From Candidatus Peregrinibacteria bacterium (lineage in GTDB: Bacteria; Patescibacteriota; Gracilibacteria; UBA1369): a DNA stretch of 10,335 nt. Position numbers and translations under genes: made by a program. The notes under the pieces were generated by a model. The model was given only the letters and a program-made list of their open reading frames with translations, did not search any database and had not been told where the DNA came from. Positions 1 through 9,000 of this stretch are shown one piece after another. Position 1 is the stretch's first letter. Every line of letters starts with the position of its first letter. The stretch is taken from the NCBI GenBank assembly GCA_014729615.1, contig WJJQ01000066.1, forward strand, positions 1-10,335, in the 5' to 3' direction.

Positions 1-1
1 A

Positions 2-3000
2 TACGGCAATGAATATGAACCCATCATCGAAAAGTTCGAACAAAACGAAAAGAAACTTGAAAAAGGCGTAAAAGTTGACCCCGAAAGCGCAAAAAATTCA
101 ATCGACGACCTGGCGGAATTAATGGGCGGCGATGCCAAAACCAAGAAAGCCTTATTCAACGCCATGCGTGAAAATTTGGATGATGCTCTAAGAACAAGAG
201 CAAGTTCTGATGCTCAAAAACAAGCAATCAACAGTACTGAATTTGATGATCTTTGGTCAATTATTACCAAAGATGAATCCGGAAAACCTCTTGTTGAAAA
301 ATTAAGTATTGTTAAAAAGAATAATGAATGGATCTTCAGTTTTAAAAACAACGTGGGTGAAGACCTTGAAGTTCTGACTTTTGAAAGAACAGCGATTCCC
401 ATCGATAACAAAGAACATTCAAATACGCCCGATGAAATTGATGAAAAAATCGCAAACAAAGGTGCCGAAACCGGGCAAAAAGTGGAAGTCTCTGACGGAA
501 TTAGACCGGTAAACCGGGAAATTCTAAAAGCGGAAGAAGCCAAAGCAAAAGCAGAAGAAGAAAAAAGAGCTCAAGCGCAAGAAATCCGTGACAGAATCTT
601 TCACAATCCAAACGCGATAGAAGGAAAAATTAAAAGTGGCAAACTACCTGAAACAGCCGGCGACATTTGGGCCGATGCCAATGAGGGTGACACTATTTTA
701 ATAAAGAGACCTGTCTCTGGTTATACAGAACCTATCCGTTTAGAATACAAAAACGGACATTGGGATTACGCTGAAAATTTCGATAAAAGCAAACTGAAAG
801 GTGAAGATAAAGAAAAACCAAGAGTACTCGCCTATGATGTTATCAATTACATTAAAAGCGATGAAACGGTTGAAGAAGGACCTTTACCTCCCGAAAAAAT
901 AAACGCGCCAATCGGTTACTTTAAAATGACCAAACCCGCAAGCTGGGAAACAATTGCAAGAACCTTCATGTCATCAGGTGAAAAAACACCTCGCGGCGAC
1001 GAATTTGTGGCAATTGAAGAGCCAAGCGAAACACCCGATCCGAATTCACCGCAAGCTATTTTAGAAAGAGCAGGATACAGCGCAAAAAATGAAACAGATG
1101 TAAAAAATTACGCAGCAATCTTAAAACAGTTGAACGATCCAGAAAGTATATATGTATGGGCGGGGATCCCTTATGAATTCAACGCGCGCGAACAACAAGC
1201 CGAACTGGTCAAAAAACACAAAAAATTTGAAAAAGAAGCAAGTAAACGTGACATTGAAGACATATATGATACAGCGGAATATCAGTCAAAAATTCTAAGT
1301 AAACATTGGGAAAAACTTTATAACAACGACAACTTTCATATTTCCGATGAACTTAAAAAAATCGTTAAAAACGATGATCTTTGGGCTTTATATTGGAATG
1401 GTGAACTTGGCAATAAATCAGACATTAAAGATGGTTTCGACATGCTGGGTGTTGACGAATTCCACGCAAGAGACATTTTAAGACAAGCAATCAAAAAAGG
1501 TAAAAACGATCGTTTGAATTATGATCATCTTTTGGACGCATTCAATAAAGCGGATAAGCCAATTTTTAAAGATGTTAAAGGGAAAGAAGGAACATATAGA
1601 GATTTAAAAAAAGAATACTACTATTACCAAATCGGAAAAAAAATTGATAATGGAGAATCTGTAACCGATAAACAGCGTAAATATTACGAAAAGAAAGGAA
1701 GACACAAAAAATATATCGAAGAGCCGAATATTGACCCAAGCAACCGCTACGCGGAACTTGTAAAAGTAATGGAAGGTTCGGCCTTAATTATTGAAGGAAT
1801 TCAAAATTTAAAACCTGAAATGTCACTTGAAGATGCCGAAGCCAAACTGGAAGCAAGAAAAGAAATAGCAAAAGAAGAAAGAAAAGCAAGAAATCGAGGC
1901 GAAGAATTGGAGCGAAATGAATCCCCATACATCAATACAAAAGAGGGCAGATTCTTGCAAAGCATTTTCAGCCCTTATGAAGTAAAACCCCTTGAAGACA
2001 TTTTAGCAAAAGACAAGGAAAAAGTTTCAAGGGCGGACAAATGGGAAATTCAACATGAATTAAAAGAACAAGGATACAGTAAAAAAGAAAGAAGAAGACT
2101 GGCTGAAGAAATGGCCAAGAAAAGTGAATTTGAAGAGCTTCATTCTGAAAGATCAGCTTTTCGAGAAGTGATTTATCGTTCCGAAGTCGGAGGAAAAATC
2201 GACAAAAACAAACTTGTTAATGTTATGAATGAATATGCCGGATTCGCATTGGTTGAATTCGCAAATAAAGTAAGACTTGTCGAAGACGCCGACTACGAAG
2301 CCGCTTACAAAGGTCTGTCTCGTGACGAGAAAAAACAATTAAAAGATGATCTGGGAATTGACTCAAGAAAAGAATGGAAAGAATTCAAGAGTGATGAAAG
2401 AGCAAAAGCAATGGTCGCGAAATTTCACGACACTGAAGTTGAAAGACTGCAAAAAAGATATGGCTTTTCCGACCAAGACATAGCCATGGCAAAGGAACCG
2501 ACTTTTGTCAGAGAAAAAATGAAAACTTATCAATTAAACAGTTCACTTGAAGTGCCCGGAGGCGACATTGACGCATACAGAAATCTGATTCATGACGGAT
2601 TCCTTGCTCAAAGAAGATCCGTTGAAACTGTGAAAGAAGCTTCAAGCGAAGCTCCGAAAGAATGGGTCAGCATTAATGAAATTGCCGGCGAAAAATCCCC
2701 CGCTACTCGTGAAATCGCCAAGCAACTTTTGCAAAATCCGGAATTCAGAGAATTGTCCGACGAAGACAAAAAAGAAGTTATTAATCAAATTGAAGAACAA
2801 ATTAATAATGAATTTAAGAGCAATAGACTGTTTGACCTTAATGCGGGTGTCGACGCGGATTCAAAAAGATGGCAGGTTGGAATCAGCAAACCTTTCCATA
2901 TTGAAAAAATCAATTTGGACATTGCCATCGGTCTTGCCGTTGAACCCGAAACACGTGACGTACTTGCCGGTGTAATGCTAAGCCGAGGCGGTGACATTTC

Positions 3001-5836
3001 TAAACAATGGTCAGCCGCGGTTCGCGCGGGCGGAGGTGTTTACTTAACCAGAAAAGCGCTGGCCGGTGGTGTTAATGCCGGACTTGCGTGGCATGGAAAA
3101 ATTAAGCCGGACAAAGCCTCTCAAGCACGCGCTTCATTTGGAGCCGGAATTGGAGGAACCATGGCAATTAATCTGACCGACATTGAACTTGGTCCATATG
3201 TTTACGGAGAATATGGTCGATCAAAAAATATTGACGCTCAATATAACGAACTGGTTGCTCGCGAATTTAACAGAACAGGATTCGACGAAGTTGAAAAAGC
3301 GGAAGGCGCGGCCGAAAAAGCAGCCGTAATCAAAGCCCTTCCACATGGAATAGGTGAAATGTGTACCGAATTGCAATACAATTTGAACCTTACCGATGAA
3401 GAATTGGCAAACTTTTATGAAAACGACCTTAAACCGGGCGTTGAAAGCGTTATTCAAAGCGGTCTTTTACAAAAGAAAGCCAAAGGTATTTCTGAATGGG
3501 GTATTGGCGGTACGATTAATCCTATCAGACTTGCCGCTTTGGCAGCCGGTACGACCGCTTTCCCCCCTGCAGGTCCCGCTTTAGCGGTTGCCATGTATGG
3601 AAAACTGGGAATTATTGTTGGACGAAAAATCAAACTTCAACGCGAAATAAGCAGTAATATGTCTGATTCTCAACTTGAAGCCGAACAAGAAATGATCAAT
3701 GAAATCAAAAAAGCTTATCCAACAATTTCAATAGAAATTTCAAGATTCCAAACTCTTGAAAATATGGATGAAGTTAAATCTCGTGAATTCGCGGGGAGCA
3801 GTTTTGAAAGAGCCATCGGTGAAAAAGAAGGCCGCAAAGCCGACCACGAAGAATATAGTGAATATAATCCTTCCGAAACGGCTGAATTCAAATCTCTGCA
3901 AAGAGAATTCGCCGACAATCACTTCAAGCTTTCAATCGATGAAGAAACAAATATGTACGCTATTGAACCAACCGGAACTGAGCATTACAGAATCTTCATA
4001 GATCAATATGCTCCCGAAGGATACGGCTTAATAATAAAAGGGAACAAAATTCTTGTTGCCGGAAAAGAAAATCTTCACACATTACATATAAAGAGATTCG
4101 ATGTTACCTATCCCGGTGAAACTGAAAAAGCCGTGCAACACACGTTAATTACTATTTCAGATAATCCCGAACGAACCATGGGGCACATTGCCGAATCAGA
4201 TTCATTTATTGATAGAGAATTCGACAACACTACATTGCAACACGAAAATCCAAAAGAAGTCGGGTCGTCCGGCAGAATCATGACTCTTGCCGCTTACAAA
4301 AAACTGCCTGCAGAAAAACGAGAAGCTTTCTACACAGCTCAAGATAGAGCTCCAAGTGTGGTCGAAAGAGAAGAAGAACAAAAACGAGAAGCTGAATTTC
4401 TTGCCCTTTCAGATCGCGCGGCTTCACAAGTTCGTACTTTGGAAAATTCTATCAGCCTTGAAGGTTTACCGGTTGCTCCGTCTGCATTCCTTGAAAAATA
4501 CAGAGACAAATATCGTTCACTGACAACTTATCCTTCCAGACAAAAGCTCGATGAGCTAACAACTGACATTCGAAAAGAAAATCCTGAAATCACAATCGAT
4601 CAAATGATCGTTTATAAAGAAGAACTTTTCCATGAAAGTATGAGCGAACAACGTGAAGCAAGCCGTGAAAAAACAATAGACAAACGTTTGGACTGGGCAA
4701 AGAAAGACATTTACATGCCTTTCTTCAGAAAAGGTCTTGAAAAACTTGGTGCCGAGGCTCCCGAAGGAATCACGGCGGAAATGCTGGCCGACGATTTCAT
4801 TGAAACCATTCGCGGAACTGTAAAGGAAAAAGAAGACACCAGAAAAGTGGAACCGGGTGCTTCACTGTTTACAGCTGTCGGAACCTATGACGCCGAAGGT
4901 ATTAGAAAAGTGGAGGCCGCGTCCGGACAAAACGATGACTTATTATTCACTGAAGCATACAACTATAAACAATTCCTTTATCGTGAAGATGATCCAAAAG
5001 CGCAAACAATCGCCAAAATTTTAATTTTGGAACATAGCGAAATCCCAACTGAAAATAAGACTTTCCTTGAAAGCCGCATGGCCAAAAAACTTTACGATAT
5101 GAGCACGCAAGAAATTGCCAACCCTCTTATTGAAGTGCTTGGACCGCAAGATTTCGAAAAACTGATTGCCGCGTATGACGCTCTTGAAAATGGCCGGGAC
5201 ATTCCGGCTACATCCATTGACGTTATAGAAGAATTCAAAGAAGTAGCCAATATGATCCGCGAAGCGCAACTGGGTGAAGGTTTACCTGTTGAAATTGACG
5301 GCAAACCGGCGTACGGCGTTTGGATTCAAGATTATTTCTTCGTTATAGAAACCGATGAACTTACCAGTGGTATTTATGAATACTGTAGTAACCCGTCTGC
5401 TTTATATAACGAAACCATTTACGCGTTTAAAGCTGAAGCGGTTAAAACACCCGTTCCCGTTGAAGGATCAGTTTCATCTGCCGCAGCGGCGCCTTACATT
5501 CTTGAAAGCAGAACAGCCGTTGTCAGATCAATCGGACTTACGGGAGTTGTTACCAAAGAATTTAAACCTAAGGAAAAAGCGGAACAAGAACCTGAAGGTG
5601 GTCCGGGTGGAGAAGTTGAACAAGAAGCCGGTGATATAGAAGGTGGGACTACCGAAACTCCAGGTGCAGTAGACACAGGACTGGGTGAAGGTAACAAAGC
5701 ACCGGAACCTTTAAGCGCAGAAGAGATCAATAAACTTCAGGAAGCTGACAATACAGCTTCTACAGGACAATCTGAGCCACCGCCCCCTACTACAAAACCC
5801 GAAGACCAAGCGTCCCCTGATTCATTCGCTTTATAA
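2..5836 (+). CDS. Giant charged protein of unknown function, 5' end missing (1944 residues in window)
   Basis: I do not recognise the family. The frame is open from base 2, so the ATG at 122 is internal and the true start lies upstream; residue numbers here count from that ATG. Seen in order: two short beta modules with a similar hydrophobic/Asn/Trp pattern (about 45-90 and 180-247); a Lys/Glu/Ala coiled-coil stretch (about 135-160); a long Lys/Glu-rich helical region (about 310-900); a Gly-rich run of alternating beta strands (903-1035); a hydrophobic Ala/Gly/Pro segment (about 1130-1167); more mixed, charged sequence; and an acidic Pro/Gly/Thr tail (about 1819-1904). Only two cysteines occur (MCTEL and EYCSN). 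No catalytic motif, Walker box or sorting signal was found. It ends in TAA, 10 nt before the small membrane-protein gene, suggesting co-transcription. A structural or envelope role is inferred from its build and neighbours. Export cannot be judged without the N-terminus. Coding status is very secure; function is unknown. Confidence 0.95.
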   Translation, partial: YGNEYEPIIEKFEQNEKKLEKGVKVDPESAKNSIDDLAELMGGDAKTKKALFNAMRENLDDALRTRASSDAQKQAINSTEFDDLWSIITKDESGKPLVEKLSIVKKNNEWIFSFKNNVGEDLEVLTFERTAIPIDNKEHSNTPDEIDEKIANKGAETGQKVEVSDGIRPVNREILKAEEAKAKAEEEKRAQAQEIRDRIFHNPNAIEGKIKSGKLPETAGDIWADANEGDTILIKRPVSGYTEPIRLEYKNGHWDYAENFDKSKLKGEDKEKPRVLAYDVINYIKSDETVEEGPLPPEKINAPIGYFKMTKPASWETIARTFMSSGEKTPRGDEFVAIEEPSETPDPNSPQAILERAGYSAKNETDVKNYAAILKQLNDPESIYVWAGIPYEFNAREQQAELVKKHKKFEKEASKRDIEDIYDTAEYQSKILSKHWEKLYNNDNFHISDELKKIVKNDDLWALYWNGELGNKSDIKDGFDMLGVDEFHARDILRQAIKKGKNDRLNYDHLLDAFNKADKPIFKDVKGKEGTYRDLKKEYYYYQIGKKIDNGESVTDKQRKYYEKKGRHKKYIEEPNIDPSNRYAELVKVMEGSALIIEGIQNLKPEMSLEDAEAKLEARKEIAKEERKARNRGEELERNESPYINTKEGRFLQSIFSPYEVKPLEDILAKDKEKVSRADKWEIQHELKEQGYSKKERRRLAEEMAKKSEFEELHSERSAFREVIYRSEVGGKIDKNKLVNVMNEYAGFALVEFANKVRLVEDADYEAAYKGLSRDEKKQLKDDLGIDSRKEWKEFKSDERAKAMVAKFHDTEVERLQKRYGFSDQDIAMAKEPTFVREKMKTYQLNSSLEVPGGDIDAYRNLIHDGFLAQRRSVETVKEASSEAPKEWVSINEIAGEKSPATREIAKQLLQNPEFRELSDEDKKEVINQIEEQINNEFKSNRLFDLNAGVDADSKRWQVGISKPFHIEKINLDIAIGLAVEPETRDVLAGVMLSRGGDISKQWSAAVRAGGGVYLTRKALAGGVNAGLAWHGKIKPDKASQARASFGAGIGGTMAINLTDIELGPYVYGEYGRSKNIDAQYNELVAREFNRTGFDEVEKAEGAAEKAAVIKALPHGIGEMCTELQYNLNLTDEELANFYENDLKPGVESVIQSGLLQKKAKGISEWGIGGTINPIRLAALAAGTTAFPPAGPALAVAMYGKLGIIVGRKIKLQREISSNMSDSQLEAEQEMINEIKKAYPTISIEISRFQTLENMDEVKSREFAGSSFERAIGEKEGRKADHEEYSEYNPSETAEFKSLQREFADNHFKLSIDEETNMYAIEPTGTEHYRIFIDQYAPEGYGLIIKGNKILVAGKENLHTLHIKRFDVTYPGETEKAVQHTLITISDNPERTMGHIAESDSFIDREFDNTTLQHENPKEVGSSGRIMTLAAYKKLPAEKREAFYTAQDRAPSVVEREEEQKREAEFLALSDRAASQVRTLENSISLEGLPVAPSAFLEKYRDKYRSLTTYPSRQKLDELTTDIRKENPEITIDQMIVYKEELFHESMSEQREASREKTIDKRLDWAKKDIYMPFFRKGLEKLGAEAPEGITAEMLADDFIETIRGTVKEKEDTRKVEPGASLFTAVGTYDAEGIRKVEAASGQNDDLLFTEAYNYKQFLYREDDPKAQTIAKILILEHSEIPTENKTFLESRMAKKLYDMSTQEIANPLIEVLGPQDFEKLIAAYDALENGRDIPATSIDVIEEFKEVANMIREAQLGEGLPVEIDGKPAYGVWIQDYFFVIETDELTSGIYEYCSNPSALYNETIYAFKAEAVKTPVPVEGSVSSAAAAPYILESRTAVVRSIGLTGVVTKEFKPKEKAEQEPEGGPGGEVEQEAGDIEGGTTETPGAVDTGLGEGNKAPEPLSAEEINKLQEADNTASTGQSEPPPPTTKPEDQASPDSFAL
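2828..3229 (+). other. Gly-rich beta-strand island within the giant protein, barrel- or sheet-like
   Basis: Within the giant CDS, residues about 903-1035 change character sharply from Lys/Glu helices to successive 8-12 residue segments of alternating polar/apolar type separated by short Gly/Asp/Asn turns. Examples are RWQVGISKPF, LDIAIGLAVEP, VLAGVMLSRG, WSAAVRAGGGVYLTR, GGVNAGLAW, ARASFGAGIGGTMAI and GPYVYGEYGRS. About seven or eight strands can be counted. The pattern resembles antiparallel strands of a beta-barrel or of a pore-forming sheet, but a soluble beta domain is also possible. This is pattern reading by eye, not a profile match. Confidence 0.45.
3512..3630 (+). other. Hydrophobic Ala/Gly/Pro segment, possible membrane-inserting hairpin
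   Basis: Inside the giant CDS, residues about 1131-1169 form the only long hydrophobic stretch of the protein: IRLAALAAGTTAFPP, then GPALAVAMYGKLGIIVG, followed at once by basic residues (RKIKLQR). The central Pro-Pro-Ala-Gly-Pro could be a turn between two short apolar helices. It could be a membrane hairpin, but the segment is short and Ala/Gly-rich, so a buried helical pair in a soluble domain is equally plausible. Confidence 0.35.
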
Positions 5837-5837
5837 T
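5832..5837 (+). promoter_or_regulatory. Possible -10 box (TATAAT) overlapping the giant gene's stop codon
   Basis: A perfect TATAAT overlaps the TAA of the giant gene and ends 9 nt before the ATG at 5847. If used, transcription would begin near 5844 and give an almost leaderless message for the small membrane protein. There is no TTGACA-like -35 at the right distance and no extended -10 TG. In A/T-rich spacer DNA a chance match is likely. Confidence 0.18.
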
Positions 5838-5846
5838 TTATAAAAT

Positions 5847-6020
5847 ATGAAAAACAAAAAAATAAAATTAATCATCGTAATACTACTTATCATAGCAATT
5901 GGAACAGTTGTTTATATGAATTTGCAAAAAAATAACACCATTAATTCAAGTGAAACTGTGGAAGTACAAACAGTTGAAACAGGCTTATCAACAAATGGTG
6001 CAGGACTTACAGAATTATAA
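5847..6020 (+). CDS. Small single-pass membrane protein (57 aa), function unknown
   Basis: ATG at 5847 to TAA at 6020 encodes 57 residues. The N-terminus is strongly basic (MKNKKIK), followed by a clear hydrophobic helix (LIIVILLIIAIGTVVYM, about residues 8-24), then a polar tail of about 33 residues rich in Thr, Ser, Asn and Glu with no cysteine. By the positive-inside rule the N-terminus is cytoplasmic and the tail outside. There is no AXA signal-peptidase site right after the helix and no lipobox, so it is more likely an anchored bitopic protein than a secreted peptide. It starts 10 nt after the giant gene and ends 26 nt before the secreted-protein gene, nearly filling the gap between them, which supports it being real. 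No Shine-Dalgarno sequence precedes it. A role as membrane tether or assembly partner for its neighbours is only a guess. Confidence 0.7.
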   Translation: MKNKKIKLIIVILLIIAIGTVVYMNLQKNNTINSSETVEVQTVETGLSTNGAGLTEL

Positions 6021-6046
6021 AAACAAAAAAAATAACAAAACACAAA
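6021..6046 (+). promoter_or_regulatory. A-rich, Shine-Dalgarno-less leader of the secreted-protein gene
   Basis: The 26 nt between the small gene's TAA and the ATG at 6047 are 21 A, 4 C and 1 T, with no G at all, so no Shine-Dalgarno pairing is possible here. The A-run continues after the start codon (ATG followed by eight A). Unstructured A-rich leaders can support initiation without an SD, for example through ribosomal protein S1. The composition is seen directly; the function is inferred. Confidence 0.45.
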
Positions 6047-9000
6047 ATGAAAAAAAACAGAATTCTAAAACGAGTTCTCATTCCTATCACACTATTTGCA
6101 ACTCTAATTATAGGTGCTCAAATAGCGTCAGCATCCAGGATGATAATTCCAAGACAACTTTGTTCTCTTGCTACATATCCGTTTAATCCAACTTCAACAG
6201 GAATTTGGGGAAGTGCTCTACAACCATATGTAAATACACTTTCAGATGCGGTATGTAAAAATCATGTTACTGTTCCAAGTTCAACACCATTTACATCTAC
6301 GTCTTTTTCACCACAACCTGTTGAAATTACCAATGACTTACCTTTGGCAAGTGGATCCGAAAACATAAAAGGATTAATAGCAAAACATATTCACTCACAT
6401 TTCAACGACTCTCTTGAAGATAGCAATTATTATTTTCATCATATCGTTGCCGAATTTAAAATAAATTTCTCCCCTGATACAAAACAAAATATTAAGCTCG
6501 ACGAAGTAACTTGCGATACACCTGTACCTCCCGGGACTTCACAAACAACCAAAGACCAAATTGTCAGTATATTAGGAGACTGTAACGGTTATTTCCCAAG
6601 CCTTTGGGGAGGGACAAGAGTTAGTAAAGATTCAAACGGAGTGACTTGGAAATTCTGTCAGGATTCAAGTTGTGATTTTCCATATATTTACGGTAAAAAT
6701 CCAACCCTTGACCCATGGATTAGAGAACAAAGCGGCAATAGCAGCTACAATTCTTCCAATGAAGACTTTAGAAAAATGCAATTCGCGGTAAATCTTCCAA
6801 CAAAAGAACTAGATCAAGAAGCTTGGAGTGCAACAACAACTTCTCAAGTTTTATTAAGAGATTATCGCATTAAAAAAACAGACAACACTGAATACTTAAC
6901 AAGATATTCAAATCAAGTTGGTGACGACGCGACCGGCTGGTATCCAATTGAATCACTTTCAGGATACCAAGAACAAGGTGTTACACGTGGCAACGCAACC
7001 AGACCATTCTACTGGTTCCCTATCGGTACAGTAAGTTCGGTTTGGAGACAACCGGAAACTACAACCTCCAATTTATATTGTGATCAAATTGAATTAATCG
7101 CTCCTGAAAACGGCAGACTTGATGCCGACGGAGAAACAGATATTCAACTGCGTGTAACAGCCGAAGACACAGACGGAAATCCTGTTGATGAAAGAATATA
7201 CACCAGAGTAAGCTTTGAAGTTGAAGAAGGTGAAGGAACATTTGAAGATGACCGACCACAAGTTTATACGGGCGAAGAATATACTAATACATTCACTACT
7301 TCATCTGCGGAAGCAACAACAGTACGAGCTTATGTTGATTTCTTTGACGATGCCGACACAAGACTTGAAAGACCGGGTAAACCCGACAGTGAACCTGATT
7401 GTGTAACCGGTTTAACTCTTGTACCCGAAGAAGAAAATCCATATATATGTAAATCAATAGAACCTGTTGAACCACCACCTTTTGCTTTGCAAGCACCCGG
7501 TACATCACCATTGGCTGTGACAGTAAACATTACAAACGCGGACGGTACACCAACCAGCGAAACGTTTGAAACAACAGTAAACTGGGTGGCGCAACAAAAC
7601 AGTGGCGAATTCACACAATCAAGCGAAACTAAAAATAACGACGAAACATTTAGAAGCACATTCAATACAGACCAAGACAGCGCCAGCGCAATTGTAAGAG
7701 TCACCGAAATTGACGGACCCGTTACATTGGAAGGCACAGAGTGCGCGGACGGATTACAAATCCCCCCCGAAACAGAAGGAGGGCAATGTTTAGAACTTGA
7801 AGTAAGTGCGGACAACGAAATTAATGTTGGCGATTCAATTTTAGTTTCTCCTAGCAGAGTTCTATATTCTGCCCCTCAACCAGAAACTGTACAAATTCAG
7901 TGGTCTGTGAATGGAGACTCTGACTTAACTCCATTAATTACAACAGCAACAAGGGGACTAACCCCCCCCTGCCCGGTGTTTGATGAAAACCCGGCTGACA
8001 CGGGTGCTCCCGTTTACTGTTCATACTTCTTTACAGGAAACAATGAAGGTGACTCACTAACATTGGAAGCCGATCCAAATACTCCTTTCAATGATGATTG
8101 TACATATGAAATCACCGTTGTTAACGATGAAGGAGACAATGTCTGTGAAGACCTTACCATAACACAACCCGATGAAATTGAACTTAGTGAAGACAATGAC
8201 ATTGAAGTGGAAGTAACTTTTGAAGACGGTCAAGATTATGAAATTGAAGTAACTTTTGATGGTTCAAACGGTGAATTCGATGAAAACAATGACGACACAT
8301 ATGTCATCAGACAATCCAGTGCGGACATATTTGAAGCAACCTTTGTTCCGGATAATGATGCAAGCAGAGCCGGTGTTACAGCCAAAGTTACAGAAATCTT
8401 TGATGATGCCAGAAACAGCAATGCTTGTGAAGACGGTGATGAAGTAAGCACTCCCGACGATGAATGTGAATATCTTGAAATAGAAGTCCGTGGCGATGAG
8501 GTTTGTATTGAAGAAATTGGTCCAAGCGACTATGAAGACACTTTCATTTTCGAAGAAAACGGATACACAGTTGAAAAAACAACAGTTATTGATGATTGTA
8601 TTTCATACGATAGAAATGCCACATACTATGTTTACGCGGAAAATGCCGAAAAAGTATGTAACGATAGAATCGAACCAAGCCCCGAAAGACCACCCGAGCT
8701 ATTTAAAGAAATAAAAGTTGGTAATACTTATACGCGTAGCCCTCTAACATTAAGTCATCAAATTGAAAACGTACCGATTTATTACAGATTAACTATAGTA
8801 CCATACGGTACGACAACTACAACTTTAACCGATGACATTGGTAAAGGATTCATTGAAGCTGAAATTCTTCCCGTTGATGCGGAAGGCCAGCCTTCGCCCG
8901 GCAGAATAGATTACCGAGGAATCACGTCAATTAATGAAGATGGTTTTGGAAGGCTTGAAAGCTGCGAACCACCTGACGATGGCGAAGAAGATTACGACCC

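Noticed and set aside
122..124. ATG at 122 as the start of the giant protein
   Set aside because: The frame is open from base 2 with 40 similar charged residues before it, and no ribosome-binding signal or promoter precedes it, so it is an internal Met.
2676..2975. Plus-strand ORF of 99 residues inside the giant gene
   Set aside because: Out-of-frame shadow of Glu/Lys-rich coding sequence without start signal or domain.
6016..6021. TATAAA as a -10 box for the secreted-protein gene
   Set aside because: No -35 match at the proper distance and the region is so A/T-rich that such hexamers are expected by chance.
5950..6186. Plus-strand ORF of 78 residues bridging the small gene and the secreted-protein gene
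   Set aside because: It is Lys/Asn-rich because it reads the A-rich spacer, overlaps both better-supported genes in another frame and shows no protein-like features.
7330..7815. Minus-strand ORF of 161 residues
   Set aside because: It is antisense to the secreted-protein gene, Ser/Val-rich as expected from reversed Glu/Thr codons, and has no plausible domain or signal.
8207..8260. Short direct repeat encoding EVTF twice, 36 bp apart
   Set aside because: Only about 14 bases are shared and the sequence is low-complexity Glu/Val/Asp; it is consistent with beta-strand composition, not a distinct element.
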